Shown here: piece after piece, positions 9,821 through 20,416 of the stretch
How positions within the stretch are numbered: position 1 is the stretch's first letter
Layout: each line of letters begins with the position of its first letter
From: Caenorhabditis remanei
Lineage: Eukaryota > Nematoda > Chromadorea > Rhabditida > Rhabditidae
DNA length: 64,000 bases
NCBI RefSeq assembly: GCF_010183535.1
Contig: NC_071333.1
Coordinates: forward strand, 4,586,587-4,650,586
Direction of reading: 5' to 3'
Position numbers and translations under genes: made by a program
Notes under the pieces: generated by a model
What the model was told of the DNA's origin: nothing
Databases searched by the model: none
What the model saw: the letters and a program-made list of their open reading frames with translations, nothing else

Positions 9821-12449
9821 ATGTTGTCCGAACTGGTACTAGGTGATGTCGTTGTGGTATGCCGTCAAGAGGCACCGGAGTATCTTTCATCTTGCTTTCG
9901 AAATGCAAAGCTGGTATTTTTGAACGATCGGGAGAAAATAAGGCTTAAAAACTACGAGCAAGTTCGTTTCCACCCAGAAATTATATCATTTTTCACACTA
10001 CTTTTCAGATAAAGGTCCCTCGAAGTGAACCTATTTCTAACATTTTCCTTGATTTAGAAGACCGAAATCTTTATCTGACCAATTTCGTTTTGGATCAGAA
10101 TCTTTTGGAAATCCCAGTGAAAGCTATTGCGGTTTTTGAAAATAAAATTGCGGTAATAACTGGAAACTGGCATGAGGTAATTGTGAAATTTTAACAGATT
10201 TTCATTGGGAATAAATCACTATTGTTCGATCCTGATAGATTTGGAGATGGAATTCAAGATGCTCAGTTTTTCAAAGACATTTTTCACAAAGGAAAAGTGC
10301 AAGATGTGCAGATGAACATTCAGAACAAAAGAACAACAAAAAAATATTATGAAGAATCAGCAATCACATACAGTGATTATTCCAACTCTGGAGAACTCGG
10401 AGTATTCACAATTGAAGAATATTTATCAGTCGATCGAGTTGCACAGAACTTCGAAAAAAACTTAGGATCAGACGATATAGATGGAGCCAATTCCAGTACA
10501 AACACTTCTGTTCAAAACATGCCTATTGGATTTGAGAAAGATTGTCTTAATGAAATCTACGAACCGACTGAAAACCCTGGAAAGATCGTCCCAGTCGTAT
10601 GTAGAAACAGAGATGAGAACATTTATATAAGTTTTTCCAGAAGCCGATCCCAATTTCTGCACTCGACTCTAGAAAAGTTAGAGAAATCGAGATACTTCGG
10701 TACATGCAAAAAGTGGACGAACTGTTGAACGGATTGACAGTGAACCAGAAAGAAGTCATGGTTTCTGCTGATCAAATCACGTTGTCGAGAAATTTTGCTA
10801 CCTCTGACAGTACCGTAAGGAAGATGAAGAATCATTTGGCTAAACATTCGGAGCTACCCCACCCAGATCCCATCATAGTTGTGAAACAGTTAGTCTTGTG
10901 TCTATTAATCTGGCCAATAAAAACTACATCAGAAACGAAAATCTTCAAGTTGTTTCGGGTAACAGAAGAGTGTCTGCATATAAAGCAATGTCTAGAAACA
11001 AGGTATTAGAAATTTAAACCTTTATAAAAAGAGAAACAGGAAGTTTCAGATTTGGGTTTCCGAGATTGATTCTGAAGACTTTTTGAAATTCCGGCTCAAT
11101 AGTTATTTCGGTTCAAATGTTGATGCCGATCACGAACTCATTGTTATGGTAATGTTGTGAATCAGTCAATAAAAGGAGCAAGAACGTTTCAGAAGAATAT
11201 AATCAAAGACCTACTATCATATCTGAATATTTCCAACTCAATGCTAAAAACATGGACTGCTATCGAAAAAAATAGAGTCTTCGGAAAGTTATTTCAGTCC
11301 AAGGTACATAGTTCCGTCTATTTTTAACTTTCATTTTGTGATTAGATGAAACTTCGACACCTCCTCGACATTTATCCACATGAGCGTTTGATGGAGACAC
11401 TGATGAAGCTCAGTTCTGATGGGCTAAAGTTTAATGGATACTCTCTACGAGATATTGGGAGGAAATATCGGAAAAACCCAAAATCAACCAACTCTGCTCT
11501 AGAAGCCGTAACCACAGACGTAGAACTGAAAAATGTGAGTTATTCTCCTTCAGGTTGTTTTCAAACTCCAAATTTAGGCAATTTCTAAACTAAGGCCAGA
11601 TGTCAAGTTTCTGCTGGAAGAGAAAAACGTTCCTGAAGACGTGGCTCAAGAATTATCTATAATTTATGAAGATGATCTGGAATTCCTCAATTTCGCCAGG
11701 TATAACAAAATGCTCTAGATAGTACAAACTACGATTCTTCCAGAAGCTCAGATCTACGATGCATCAATAGAGCGACACCATTGTCAGCGGTTACTGACAA
11801 GTTCCATGTCTTTCTCAATAAGAAAAAGACTTCTCCGCCTTGCTCAAAAACGAACTTCATTGTATCTAATATCTCCGATACTGAATTTGACATTCTATTG
11901 ACAGCCAATCATGAGTTTGCACTTCAAGCGACAAAAATCAAGGAATCGATTTTTATATTATCAGTGGGATCATTACTTTCGAATTCGGATCACATTCTAT
12001 TGCTACCAGATCAAATGGGAATCGAAGACTGCAACGGAAGTAAGTAAGATCCACAATTTTATCATTTACTACGCAAGTTTCAGAGCTGAATAACTATGTG
12101 TCTCTCGAGATAATAATAAAAGTGGATGGAGAAATACTTCAGGGAAGAGCAAAAACCACATTTTTATCTCGCTGTGGGATAACCAACCGAATCATTTATA
12201 CCACTGATCAACTGTTCGGACTATCCCAAGAACACAAAACCTACTACATAGACTTCGGAGGACTAATTTCAGAAGGTTAGCAGACTGAATAATGAACAGT
12301 TCACTTCAAGAACAATTTCAGAGCTCGCAAAGCTACTCATTCCGCCAGATGCTACAATTGTTGTCAAGACCGCAAATCAGCAACAAAAACTCCAAAAATA
12401 TTTCACCAGAAGAGTTACCGAGAGCCTTACGATTGCGCCCACCAGATAA
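9821..12449 (+). CDS. unrecognised 700-aa protein, 12 exons, partner of DUF7869-like gene
   Basis: Exons: 9821-9961, 10009-10152, 10198-10596, 10641-10809, 10890-11002, 11050-11148, 11193-11303, 11346-11534, 11578-11699, 11744-12039, 12084-12275 and 12322-12449. All phases agree and the product ends at TAA. I do not recognise the protein. The first ~130 residues are rich in short beta-like strands (for example AIFIGNKSLLFDPDRFG). Residues ~140-270 are acidic and probably disordered. The middle is helical, and the last 200 residues again look beta-rich, with YYIDFGG near the end, faintly Tudor-like but not a firm match. No signal peptide or membrane segment is seen. The least certain junction is intron 4: donor A|GTACCG at 10810, chosen because the unspliced frame does not continue. 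Its position inside the inverted repeats suggests a second transposon protein. Confidence 0.72.
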
Positions 12450-13171
12450 TGCAAAGATGATCCGTATCATTTTAGTTACTTGATCTCCCGAGCGTTTGCT
12501 GACACTTAATTGTTTTCGTTTAAATTATTCATAACTTCTTTCCCCAGAAATGGCAGTCTTGCCCTTTCCGCACTTGAATTTCTCTTTTTTTATTTTCCTC
12601 GTTGTATTCATCAGAAACGGCAGCATTGCTAATCATGATAATAAAAGTTCACAAATAAACTATTTAAAGGTTCACGTTTTCAATATAATTTCATAATAAA
12701 CATTATAAATTAAAAGGTCAACAAACCCAGGGAATAAAAAAACCTTGCAAAATGGTAGGGAAATAATATCCTCTTCGCGAGCATGTAATTTTGCACATAT
12801 TACTTCAATTCGCAGCGATACAGACTCAGAAAAACATTCAATTTTTAATAAATTAACTTTTTCTGTTAAAACCCATAAAACCTTCAAAATTTGATGAAAA
12901 CACTTTTTTTTTGGGGAGCTGAACAGAATTATATAGCTTTTTTCATGTTCACAACACTTTTTAAAAACTTTCCAAATTCCAGCTTTCTTATATCTCTCCT
13001 TTGTTAGTTGCTTCAATGTTGGGACGTGTACACGTTGGAATTAGCACTGATGGATTTTAGTTTGAAAAGAAAAGTTCAGAAACGTCTCACGACCCTACTG
13101 ACTGTCTCACAATAAGAACTCTGTTTTATTATACTAATCAGGAGTAGATCTCTAATTTTGTAGTAGACAAC
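12450..13171. other. intergenic, no gene seen
   Basis: Contains the putative 3' end of the plus-strand gene (AATAAA-like sequences around 12650) and AT-rich sequence. A minus-strand open frame at 12672-13016 has no splice or similarity support. Confidence 0.4.
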
Positions 13172-14207
13172 TTTTTTGTTCGAGCACTCGCTAGATATTT
13201 ACAGTCAGTGAAAGCAAAGATATCAAAAATGCTATACGGATTTAGGTCTCTTTTAACAGTCGAATGATTACTGTACATTTTCCGATAATGTACATTATTT
13301 GCAGGTGAAGCCGCGGCCTCGGCTTTCTAAAATATAAACTGAAAACATGACTTGATATACTTCTGATTTTTGGTAGCAATCTGACCACCAGGGTTCAACC
13401 CCCACTGGTGCCAAAACTTTTTTTTTTGTTTTTGACTTCTGGATGCTAAAGTCCTTACTTTTCTGCGAGATTCAATTTCGAAACATCCTTCGAAAGATTC
13501 TTCGAAAATTGTATCAAAAATATCGAAGATATAATAATCCGAAATTCGACTCTCAAGGCTAATAGATGATAAAAACTGTAATATTGGTTTTGACACCAAT
13601 TGGAACCGAACCCTGAATATCAGATTGGCACCAATAAGTCAAAAACAAAAAACAAAAAAGTTTTGGCACCAGTGGGGGTCGAACCCTGGTTCTCAGATTG
13701 TTACCAAAAAGTCAGTGGGAGAACCCTAGATGTCAGATTGGGAACAAAATTGAAAAACCCAAAAAATCTTTTCAAAAACAACCACGTATTTCAACATTAT
13801 GAAAAGAGCCGCGGCCGGCTGTGCGACAGCGTTGCATAATGGCAGATGTTTGCGTCGGAAGCGTTGAATGAGTTCTGATAGAAAAACCTTACAAATTTCA
13901 TAAAAATGATGGAAAAACTAGAGAACAGCTGCACTCAGAAAGCAAATATTGTCGATGTATTTTTTTGTTGGGTGAACACCTGCTATTTTCAGAGCCTCTT
14001 TGAATAAGAAGAAAATGGAAAAATGATCAATTAAAGGGGTGTTATGAAAAAAGAATAGAATGCTCACACATTCACCTGCAAATAATGAACATTATCGGAA
14101 AATGTACAGTAATCATCCGACTGTTAAAAGAGACCTAAATCCGTATAGCATTTTTGGTATCTTTGCTTTCACTGACTGTAAATATCTAGCGAGTGCTCGA
14201 ACAAAAA
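13172..14207. mobile_element. MITE-like element with ~130-bp terminal inverted repeats
   Basis: 13172-13305 (TTTTTGTTCGAGCACTCGCT to TTTGCAGGTGAA) is the reverse complement of 14076-14207. The interior is itself partly palindromic: GGTTCAACCCCCACTGG near 13393 mirrors CCAGTGGGGGTCGAACCCTGG near 13668. No transposase frame is visible, so it is non-autonomous. It sits flush against the inner edge of the right 14208-14665 repeat. Confidence 0.65.
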
Positions 14208-14665
14208 GTGACCAGAGTTCACTATGACACTATAGTAATACACGTTTTTAACATAATTTAGTTTTTATCCGCTTCTGAACAGAAATCCAGCTTGGGGGGG
14301 GGGGGGGGGGAAAGTTAACAGAATCGGTAAAAATTGGTTCAATTTTTGAAAAAAACGTCAAAAGTGAGCAAATAAAAAAAATCTGGCCATTTTAGAAAAA
14401 TGTTTTAGAAAATAATCTTGTGGGTGCTTTTTCAAAAGCTCATAACATACACAGCTCAAAAATGTTGATGAGTTTTTGGAAAACCGGTTTTCCGGTAAAA
14501 AATTGAACACAACGTTGTTTTTTTGATCATTTTCTGTCGTTTTTCTCATATTTTTGCCAACGGATGAACACTCTTCTAGAAAAAACGTAACGAACAGCGA
14601 CCATCCAGTCATCACAAAAATCTTTAATACAGGGTGGCAAATAAGTACACGACGTTTCGTTTTTG
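14208..14665 (-). repeat. right terminal inverted repeat
   Basis: Reverse complement of 6068-6838, without the internal duplication of the left copy. It includes a 17-base G tract (14294-14310) matching the left C tract, and ends in AATACAGGGTGGCAAATAAGT...GACGTTTCG. Confidence 0.7.
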
Positions 14666-14722
14666 CACTTGTTGGCACTGTGCCAAGAGACATTTTCGAA
14701 ATGTTTCGAATATTTTCGAAAG

Positions 14723-14986
14723 TCAGAGCTTGGCAAATTTGCTCCAACCACCCGCAATGAGACCCTGGAGTTCCTATTCAACAATCAGAGTGGTGACAAG
14801 AAGAAAATTTACCAGGAGCATGATATGGTTTATGTTAGAGATTACCGTAATCTTAAAAGCCCTAACTGGGTAACAGGCATCATCACACGACGAGGCGGAC
14901 ACACTCTATACAAAGTGCTAATCAACGACCCCGCTAAACGTGACGAAAAGTTTATTCAGCTGTTCGGAACAGAAAAGGGTCAATAA
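14723..14986 (+). pseudogene. LTR-retrotransposon integrase C-terminal fragment
   Basis: An open stretch of about 87 codons beginning ELGKFAPTTRN and containing EHDMVYVRDYRNL, WVTGIITRR and TLYKVLI, ending FGTEKGQ and a stop. The order 'D-x-V-x-V-R-x-Y ... W-x-x-G-x-I ... Y-x-V' is typical of the C-terminal integrase domain of Ty3/gypsy- and Pao-type polyproteins. The rest of the polyprotein is missing. A close inverted homologue lies at 17753-18070. Confidence 0.65.
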
Positions 14987-15337
14987 AAAATGAGTTCTTC
15001 GAACTGGAAAATAGAACAAATAGAGCTCATTTTCATTTTCTACTCAAGAAAGAGAAATGAGAGCAAGCTGTTCTATTTTCCGGTCAATGAACTGAATTCG
15101 TGAACATTCACATAATATGGAGCATCTGGTAACCTCGAAAATTGTCCATTTTTATCATACTTGCTCATTCGTACTCCGTTACATAAACTTACCATTGAAT
15201 TTCTCAAAACTACACTATCGGAAATGCCAGATTTTTGAGCAGACCACGTTTCCGAGATATTCCTAGGGGAAGTCGTACGGAAAAATTATCAACTACAGTA
15301 AGAAAGCCTTGCTTTTGATCTACAACATTGATTTAAT
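14987..15337 (+). repeat. sequence following integrase fragment, left arm of inverted duplication
   Basis: Matches the reverse complement of 17410-17760 nearly base for base, from ATGAGTTCTTCGAACTGG to TAAGAAAGCCTTGCTTTTGATC. Because it directly follows the integrase stop it may be 3' UTR or LTR sequence. A related trace (TGTAGATCAAAAGCAAGGC) recurs near 20180. Confidence 0.65.
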
Positions 15338-15880
15338 TTTGAGCTCAAGACACAGTCACTGACAACGTGGCTCCTTCTCAAAAGTACACCAGATTCTTAA
15401 CGAAAAATCACAAATGTCGCAATGTGTATGACCAGTGCTTTAGTAGTGAGAGTCCTGATTGGCGGCATACAGACTTGTCAAAAATCGGGCCGGACCGGGA
15501 TTTTCCTTGACCGGGCCGAAAATTCTCTTGGCCCGGATTCAAAAATGGGTACCCATTTTTACCAATTCTTTTTTGAAATTTTTCGAAAAAAAAAAGAGTA
15601 AAAATGCTTAAATCATCATACTTATTCACATTTTGATTCAATTTTAAATGTTTATTCGAAAACTATATTTTTTTCAAAAAATTTCAAAAAATTTCCAAAA
15701 ACTTCCAAAAAAAAGTTCAAAAACACAAAATGTTTTGAAAAAATGTTTCAAAACGGGCCGAGCGGGTCGGGCCGAGATTTTTCTTGATTTGGCCCGGCCT
15801 GGCCCGGCCCGGCCCGTGACAAGTCTGGCTGCATATCTTTCGTGGAGTTTTCGTCTGTAATGTTATAAAAAGATATTTAA
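15338..15880 (+). repeat. direct repeat copy 1 (partner 17027-17410)
   Basis: TTGAGCTCAAGACACAGTCACTGACA through TGTTATAAAAAGATATTTA occurs twice in the same orientation, each copy carrying a MITE at the same site. The duplication therefore came after the MITE insertion. Confidence 0.7.
15470..15827. mobile_element. hAT-like MITE with GGCCCG-rich ends, copy 1
   Basis: Starts CAGACTTGTCA and ends TGACAAGTCTG; the subterminal regions are GGGCCGGGCC-type runs. Flanks are GCGGCATA (15462-15469) and GCTGCATA (15828-15835), an 8-bp target duplication with one mismatch. CA...TG ends with an 8-bp duplication suggest the hAT superfamily. No transposase is encoded. Confidence 0.7.
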
Positions 15881-15959
15881 AATTTTGCCCGGACAACCGC
15901 CACCAGTCTCTTCGAGTACAGCCTGAAAAACTTCGTGTATTCTTTTCAGCATAGTTCAA

Positions 15960-17026
15960 CCTTTTAATGACAAATAATGAGGCTTGAAACGTCGTGACAT
16001 CACAGTTTTTTGCATATTTCGGGTGAACAGAAAGAAAATGTGAAGAAAGGGACGCTTATCTTTTTAAAGGACATCGAAACTGGAAGAAGGCCAAAAACAC
16101 TTAATTCAGAAAATAGATGAGTCATAAAAGTTTTATCAATTTGACAGAATCTTCACAGTCGACCGATCATACTGTAAAACATAGTTCATTGAGTATTCAC
16201 TAACTCCATTCTGTTTCATAATGTTATTTAATAATATATCACTTATGAAAAACATTCTCATTCTTCATTTCACTCTAGGACCCCTCAATAGTTAATGTAT
16301 TTCCCCACGGAGGATTCGGTGCCATCTACCAAAATGGCAGATGTTTGCACCTGGAGCTTTCAAAAATCTGCTAGAGAACAACAGAAAATAAATTAAAAAG
16401 TATACCAAAAACTGGAGTAAAAAAGTGAACATCTGGACTTGTGCAGTGAGGAAATGTCATCGATGTATGATGTTGTTACCACCTGCCAGTTTTGAAGCGC
16501 TCGTAGATGGACATAAACGAGAAAGAATAGTTTCTTTTGATAGGGGCGAAATGTGAAAGTGTGATGAAATTTTTTTGACAAAGAATTTCAACTCCGACAA
16601 ATGGATAGTCTCCGTCAGAAGACGTTTAAAGGAAGAAAACATTGTTCATCAAAAAATGACTGAAAATTATTCAGTCGTTTGAAACACACGTTTACTTCAT
16701 TCCCGCTGAATCCACTTTTTCGACGTGAGGAGATCTGACAAAAGAAATCTTTTTTGATCAAAATTTGAACATTTCATATATTAGTTGATACAGTAACCCA
16801 AGAACAAACAAGTGTTTGACTTTTCACACGATTTCAAATCCTTTCAATTATATGCAACTGATATGAATCGAAAATCCGTACTTCGCTGAAAATACATATT
16901 CTTGACGTTTTTTTTTTAAATTTTCTCCCATCCATTCGACAACATCTGAATAATTTGGAACAGTTGGATTCGGTTCGATTCACCATAATGCAAGGCTGTC
17001 AGAAATTGCGGCCGGAATAATTTTGT
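15960..17026. other. spacer between repeats, no gene seen
   Basis: About 1.1 kb of AT-rich DNA without a supported coding region. Short minus-strand frames at 16393-16642 show no conserved motif. Confidence 0.35.
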
Positions 17027-17159
17027 TTTTGAGCTCAAGACACAGTCACTGACAAGGTGGCTCCTTCTCAAAAGTACACCAGATTCTTAACGAAAAATCA
17101 CAAATGTCGCAATGTGTATGACCAGTGCTTTAGTAGTGAGAGTCCTGATTGGCTGCATA

Positions 17160-17352
17160 CAGACTTGTCAAAAATCGGGCCGGGCCGAGATTTTCCTTGA
17201 CCGGGCCGGGCCGGGACGGGCCGAAAATTCTCTTGGCCCGGTAAAAAAAAATTCAAAAACACAAAATGTTTCAAAACGGGCCGAGACGGGCCCGGCCGGG
17301 CCGAGGTTTTTTCTGATTTTGGCCCGGCCCGGCCCGGCCCGTGAGAAGTCTG
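17160..17352. mobile_element. hAT-like MITE with GGCCCG-rich ends, copy 2 (internally deleted)
   Basis: Same termini as copy 1, flanked by a perfect 8-bp repeat GCTGCATA (17152-17159 and 17353-17360). It is 193 bp against 358 bp, having lost central sequence. Confidence 0.75.
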
Positions 17353-17409
17353 GCTGCATATCTTTGGTGGAGTTTTTGTCTTTAATGTTATAAAAAGATA
17401 TTTAGAATT

Positions 17410-18070
17410 TTGCTGTAGATCAAAAGCAAGGCTTTCTTACTGTAGTTGATAATTATTTAGTACGACTTTCCCCTAGGAATATCTCGGAAACGTGGTCTGC
17501 TCAAAAATCTGGCATTTCCGATAGTGTAGTTTTGAGAAATTCAATGGTAAGTTTATGTAACGGAGTACGAATGAGCAAGTATGATAAAAATGGACAATTT
17601 TCGAGGTTACCAGATGCTCCATATTATGTGAATGTTCACGAATTCAGTTCATTGACCGGAAAATAGAACAGCTTGCTCTCATTTCTCTTTCTTGAGTAGA
17701 AAATGAAAATGAGCTCTATTTGTTCTATTTTCCAGTTCGAAGAACTCATTTTTTATTGACCCTTTTCTGTTCCGAACAGCTGAATAAACTTTTCGTTACG
17801 TTTAGCGGGGTCGTTGATTAGCACTTTGTATAGAGTGTGTCCGACTCGTCGTGTGATGATGCCTGTTACCCAGGTAGGGCTTTTTAGATTACGGTACTCT
17901 CTAACATAAACCATATCATGCTCCTGGTAAATCTTTTCCTTGTCACCATTCTGATTGTTGAACAGGAACTCCAGGGTCACATTGCGGGTGGTTGGAGCAA
18001 ATTTGCCAAGCTCTGAGTCTTTGTTCACTTGTTTTGGCCAGTTGGATCTGATAAAACTTGGGAAATGCTT
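17410..18070 (-). pseudogene. inverted integrase C-terminal fragment with downstream arm
   Basis: On the minus strand, about 18070-17753 encodes WPKQVNKDSELGKFAPTTRN, then EHDMVYVREYRNL, WVTGIITRR, TLYKVLI and FGTEKGQ-stop. It is about 90% identical to the plus-strand fragment at 14723-14986. 17410-17752 is the matching downstream arm. Together the two form a palindromic arrangement of retroelement 3' ends about 3.3 kb across. Confidence 0.65.
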
Positions 18071-18074
18071 GAAT

Positions 18075-19586
18075 CCTTTTGTGATGAGGCGATGACCGTT
18101 TCGACTGTTATGGGGTAGAAATGAAGTTGGGAATTACATCAACTTTTACATGAGCAATCCCTTGATTCTTGATTTTTTTATGCTGGCTTTGCTTGGCTAT
18201 GACAAAGTCGTTGGTGTACTCAAGGGAGAAATTCTAGTTGAGCAGAATAGTAGCCCATCCTTGTAACCTATTGCATTGAAAATTGGAATTCCTTTCTTTT
18301 CTCCGAAAATGGATATCAGCGGTTTGTAATCCGTTCGGAGAGTAAAGTGACGCTCATGGATGCAGCGGGGGTGTTTGGTGACGGCAGTTATCAGACCAAA
18401 TGTTTTTCATCAATCAGATTGTAGTTTCTTTGAAATAATGAATCAGCTACATTACCTCACAATCTCGCGATCATAGACTCCATAACTTGTTGAAAGATAG
18501 CAGTTGCTGTTTAACACCAAATGGAGGACGATTAAACTAATTAAGACCGCAGTGGGTGTCGAACTCTATTTGGATTGCGACTTAAAACCACTGAAACAAG
18601 TATCTGCGAAGTATATCAGTAAAATTATTTGGAATGACAACTCATCATTTTCCGAAAGATTCAAACAGGGATCACCAGATACTTCAAAGCAGAGAGTGCT
18701 GAAACGTGATGTGCATTACGATATCCAGATGAACCAGAGACACTACGTATCTGCAAAAATGGTTCCTCCTATCCAGCACGCTGGCATGAAGGGGCCTTAG
18801 TTTATCAAGCAAACGTCTCTAACGCGATCGGTCAGCTAGAAATACTGCAACCTTCCACAAACGGACGGACCCGTGTGTTCAAAGAAAAACTTATTGAACT
18901 GGAAAATAGTACATTTGCTTATTTCTCATCATTTTGTAAATAGTTGGACAGAACAGCTGGAATTCAATTCGTTTCTTACTCTTCAATGACAAATGTGAGC
19001 AAGCTGCTCCGTTTTCCGGTCGATGAGTCGAACGCATTACATTTTACAAATCTGGAAGGAAATTTGAGAATTTTGAAATGTATGAACTAGTCGGTTGACG
19101 CAGCTTACTGCTGTTCAATCTCCTTCCCTACACCACACTTCTCAGTTTTTCAGCGCCTGCGGGGCTTCACTAATGGTTCAAACAATTGAATTTTAAATGT
19201 TGACTGATCGGCGGCGATACCGCCTCCCTCCTCTGATCATGGACCATGTTTTAACAATTTCTCATTCTTGACTTTATTACTTTTTTGTAAATCACAGAGC
19301 TACGATGAAGTTCCTTATTGACAAATCACCATTACGTTTTGAGTAGTGTTCTTTCATTCATTATACTCCTAAAAAGCTTCTGTGTGTAACTTCTGTGCGG
19401 CGGTGACATCCGAGGTTTCAAAATTAAATGTACTAAATGCAGGTGAAGTCTATTTTGGCTTATGACTGAGGAAACCATTTCCGAAGGCATTTTCTTTTAA
19501 TTAACATCTTTCCACGTAAATCGACGAGGGGGCTTTGGCGGAGTGTCGCTGCGTATTTTTGTGTTGGCAACAGGGTTATGGGGTAC
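18075..19586. other. decayed repeat DNA, no supported gene
   Basis: A plus-strand frame at 18504-18800 is open for 98 codons, but I cannot assign it. 18895-19035 resembles the region after the integrase fragments (ACTGGAAAATAG..., GAGCAAGCTG...CCGGTC), so this is probably more of the same retroelement debris. Confidence 0.35.
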
Positions 19587-19907
19587 CAGTGTTGCGCGGA
19601 ATTCCGACTTCCTACTTCCGGTCTGTTTTTTCACTTCCGACTTCCGGCTTCCGACTTCCATCATTTTATAACGGTGGAATTTAGGAAAAGTAAACTTTGC
19701 AGAAATACAAGGAAATATGGTCTAAAAAGACAGAAAATAATTTTTACTAATTTTTTTCACTAATTTTTACGAATTTTATAACCTTTTCTTTAGGAGTTTT
19801 GGATCTTTGTGAAAAAAATCTACTTCCGACCTCCGACTTCCTACTTCCGTTTTCAAAATTTTGCTTCCGACTTCCGTTTTAGAGAAAATCACAGCCGCGC
19901 AACTCTG
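19587..19907. mobile_element. hAT-like MITE of the TTCCGACTTCC type
   Basis: Begins CAGTGTTGCGCGG and ends CCGCGCAACTCTG, flanked by TGGGGTAC (19579-19586) and GGGGGTAC (19908-19915), an 8-bp target duplication with one mismatch. The interior carries arrays of CTTCCGACTTCC. Non-coding. Confidence 0.7.
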
Positions 19908-20410
19908 GGGGGTACCATGCTACTTCCAACTATATTATAGTTTTCCACATCGTACGATAAATCAATGTGTACTAAAGTTCATCCGAATTTGTTCGGTCAA
20001 GCGAGTATGATGAAAATGGAAAATGATCAACTGTTATGCTTTCCGGTTCATCAATCAAGAAACTTTACAAATTTGCGAACAGCTGGATTAGCAATTTTTC
20101 GTCTGACTCGTTAGTTATTCTTCTTCCAATTCGCTCACTTGAAAGTTTCTCTGTTTTCTATTCCTGCCCATTTTATTGTTGTAGATCAAAAGCAAGGCAT
20201 ACGTTCTCTGTGATGTCTCGTACCTCTTCTCTACAGTCTCTCGATGGCAACAGGTGCCGAGCATCTGCACTTTCTCCTCCCTAAACTAGTTCTACTCTGT
20301 ATTGGCTCCACCCACCAAATTATCCTCAATTTATTCATTTTCAACTTGCATTTCATTGCCTTTCTTGTACATGCAATTTTCATCTTTATTATTTTATCAT
20401 TTTTATTTTC

Positions 20411-20412
20411 AG
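20411..20412 (+). promoter_or_regulatory. likely SL trans-splice acceptor
   Basis: TTTTATTTTCAG ends four bases before the ATG at 20417. That is the usual arrangement for spliced-leader addition in nematode mRNAs; no upstream donor is evident. Confidence 0.5.
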
Positions 20413-20416
20413 CAGG

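Larger units (their letters stand above)
6068..14665. mobile_element. candidate two-gene DNA transposon with long terminal inverted repeats
   Basis: Inverted repeats at 6068-6838 and 14208-14665 enclose a minus-strand gene (7373-9758) and a plus-strand gene (9821-12449). The minus-strand gene carries a DUF7869-like domain, which is typical of uncharacterised transposon proteins. The outer ends share CGTCGT...GCCACCCTGTATTAAAG; the inner ends share the GGTCAC/GTGACC boundary. The left repeat is longer because an internal block (about 6160-6330) is duplicated at about 6450-6640. A roughly 1.0 kb MITE-like insertion (13172-14207) abuts the inner side of the right repeat. I could not identify a target-site duplication. 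The alternative is a host gene pair that happens to lie between two copies of another repeat. Confidence 0.55.

Noticed and set aside
10468..10847. Three minus-strand open frames
   Set aside because: Lie opposite exons 3-4 of the 700-aa gene and have no splice partners of their own.
13660..13685. tRNA gene because of the GGTTCGACCCC box (minus strand)
   Set aside because: No cloverleaf, A box or acceptor stem could be folded around it; it is part of an internally palindromic MITE.
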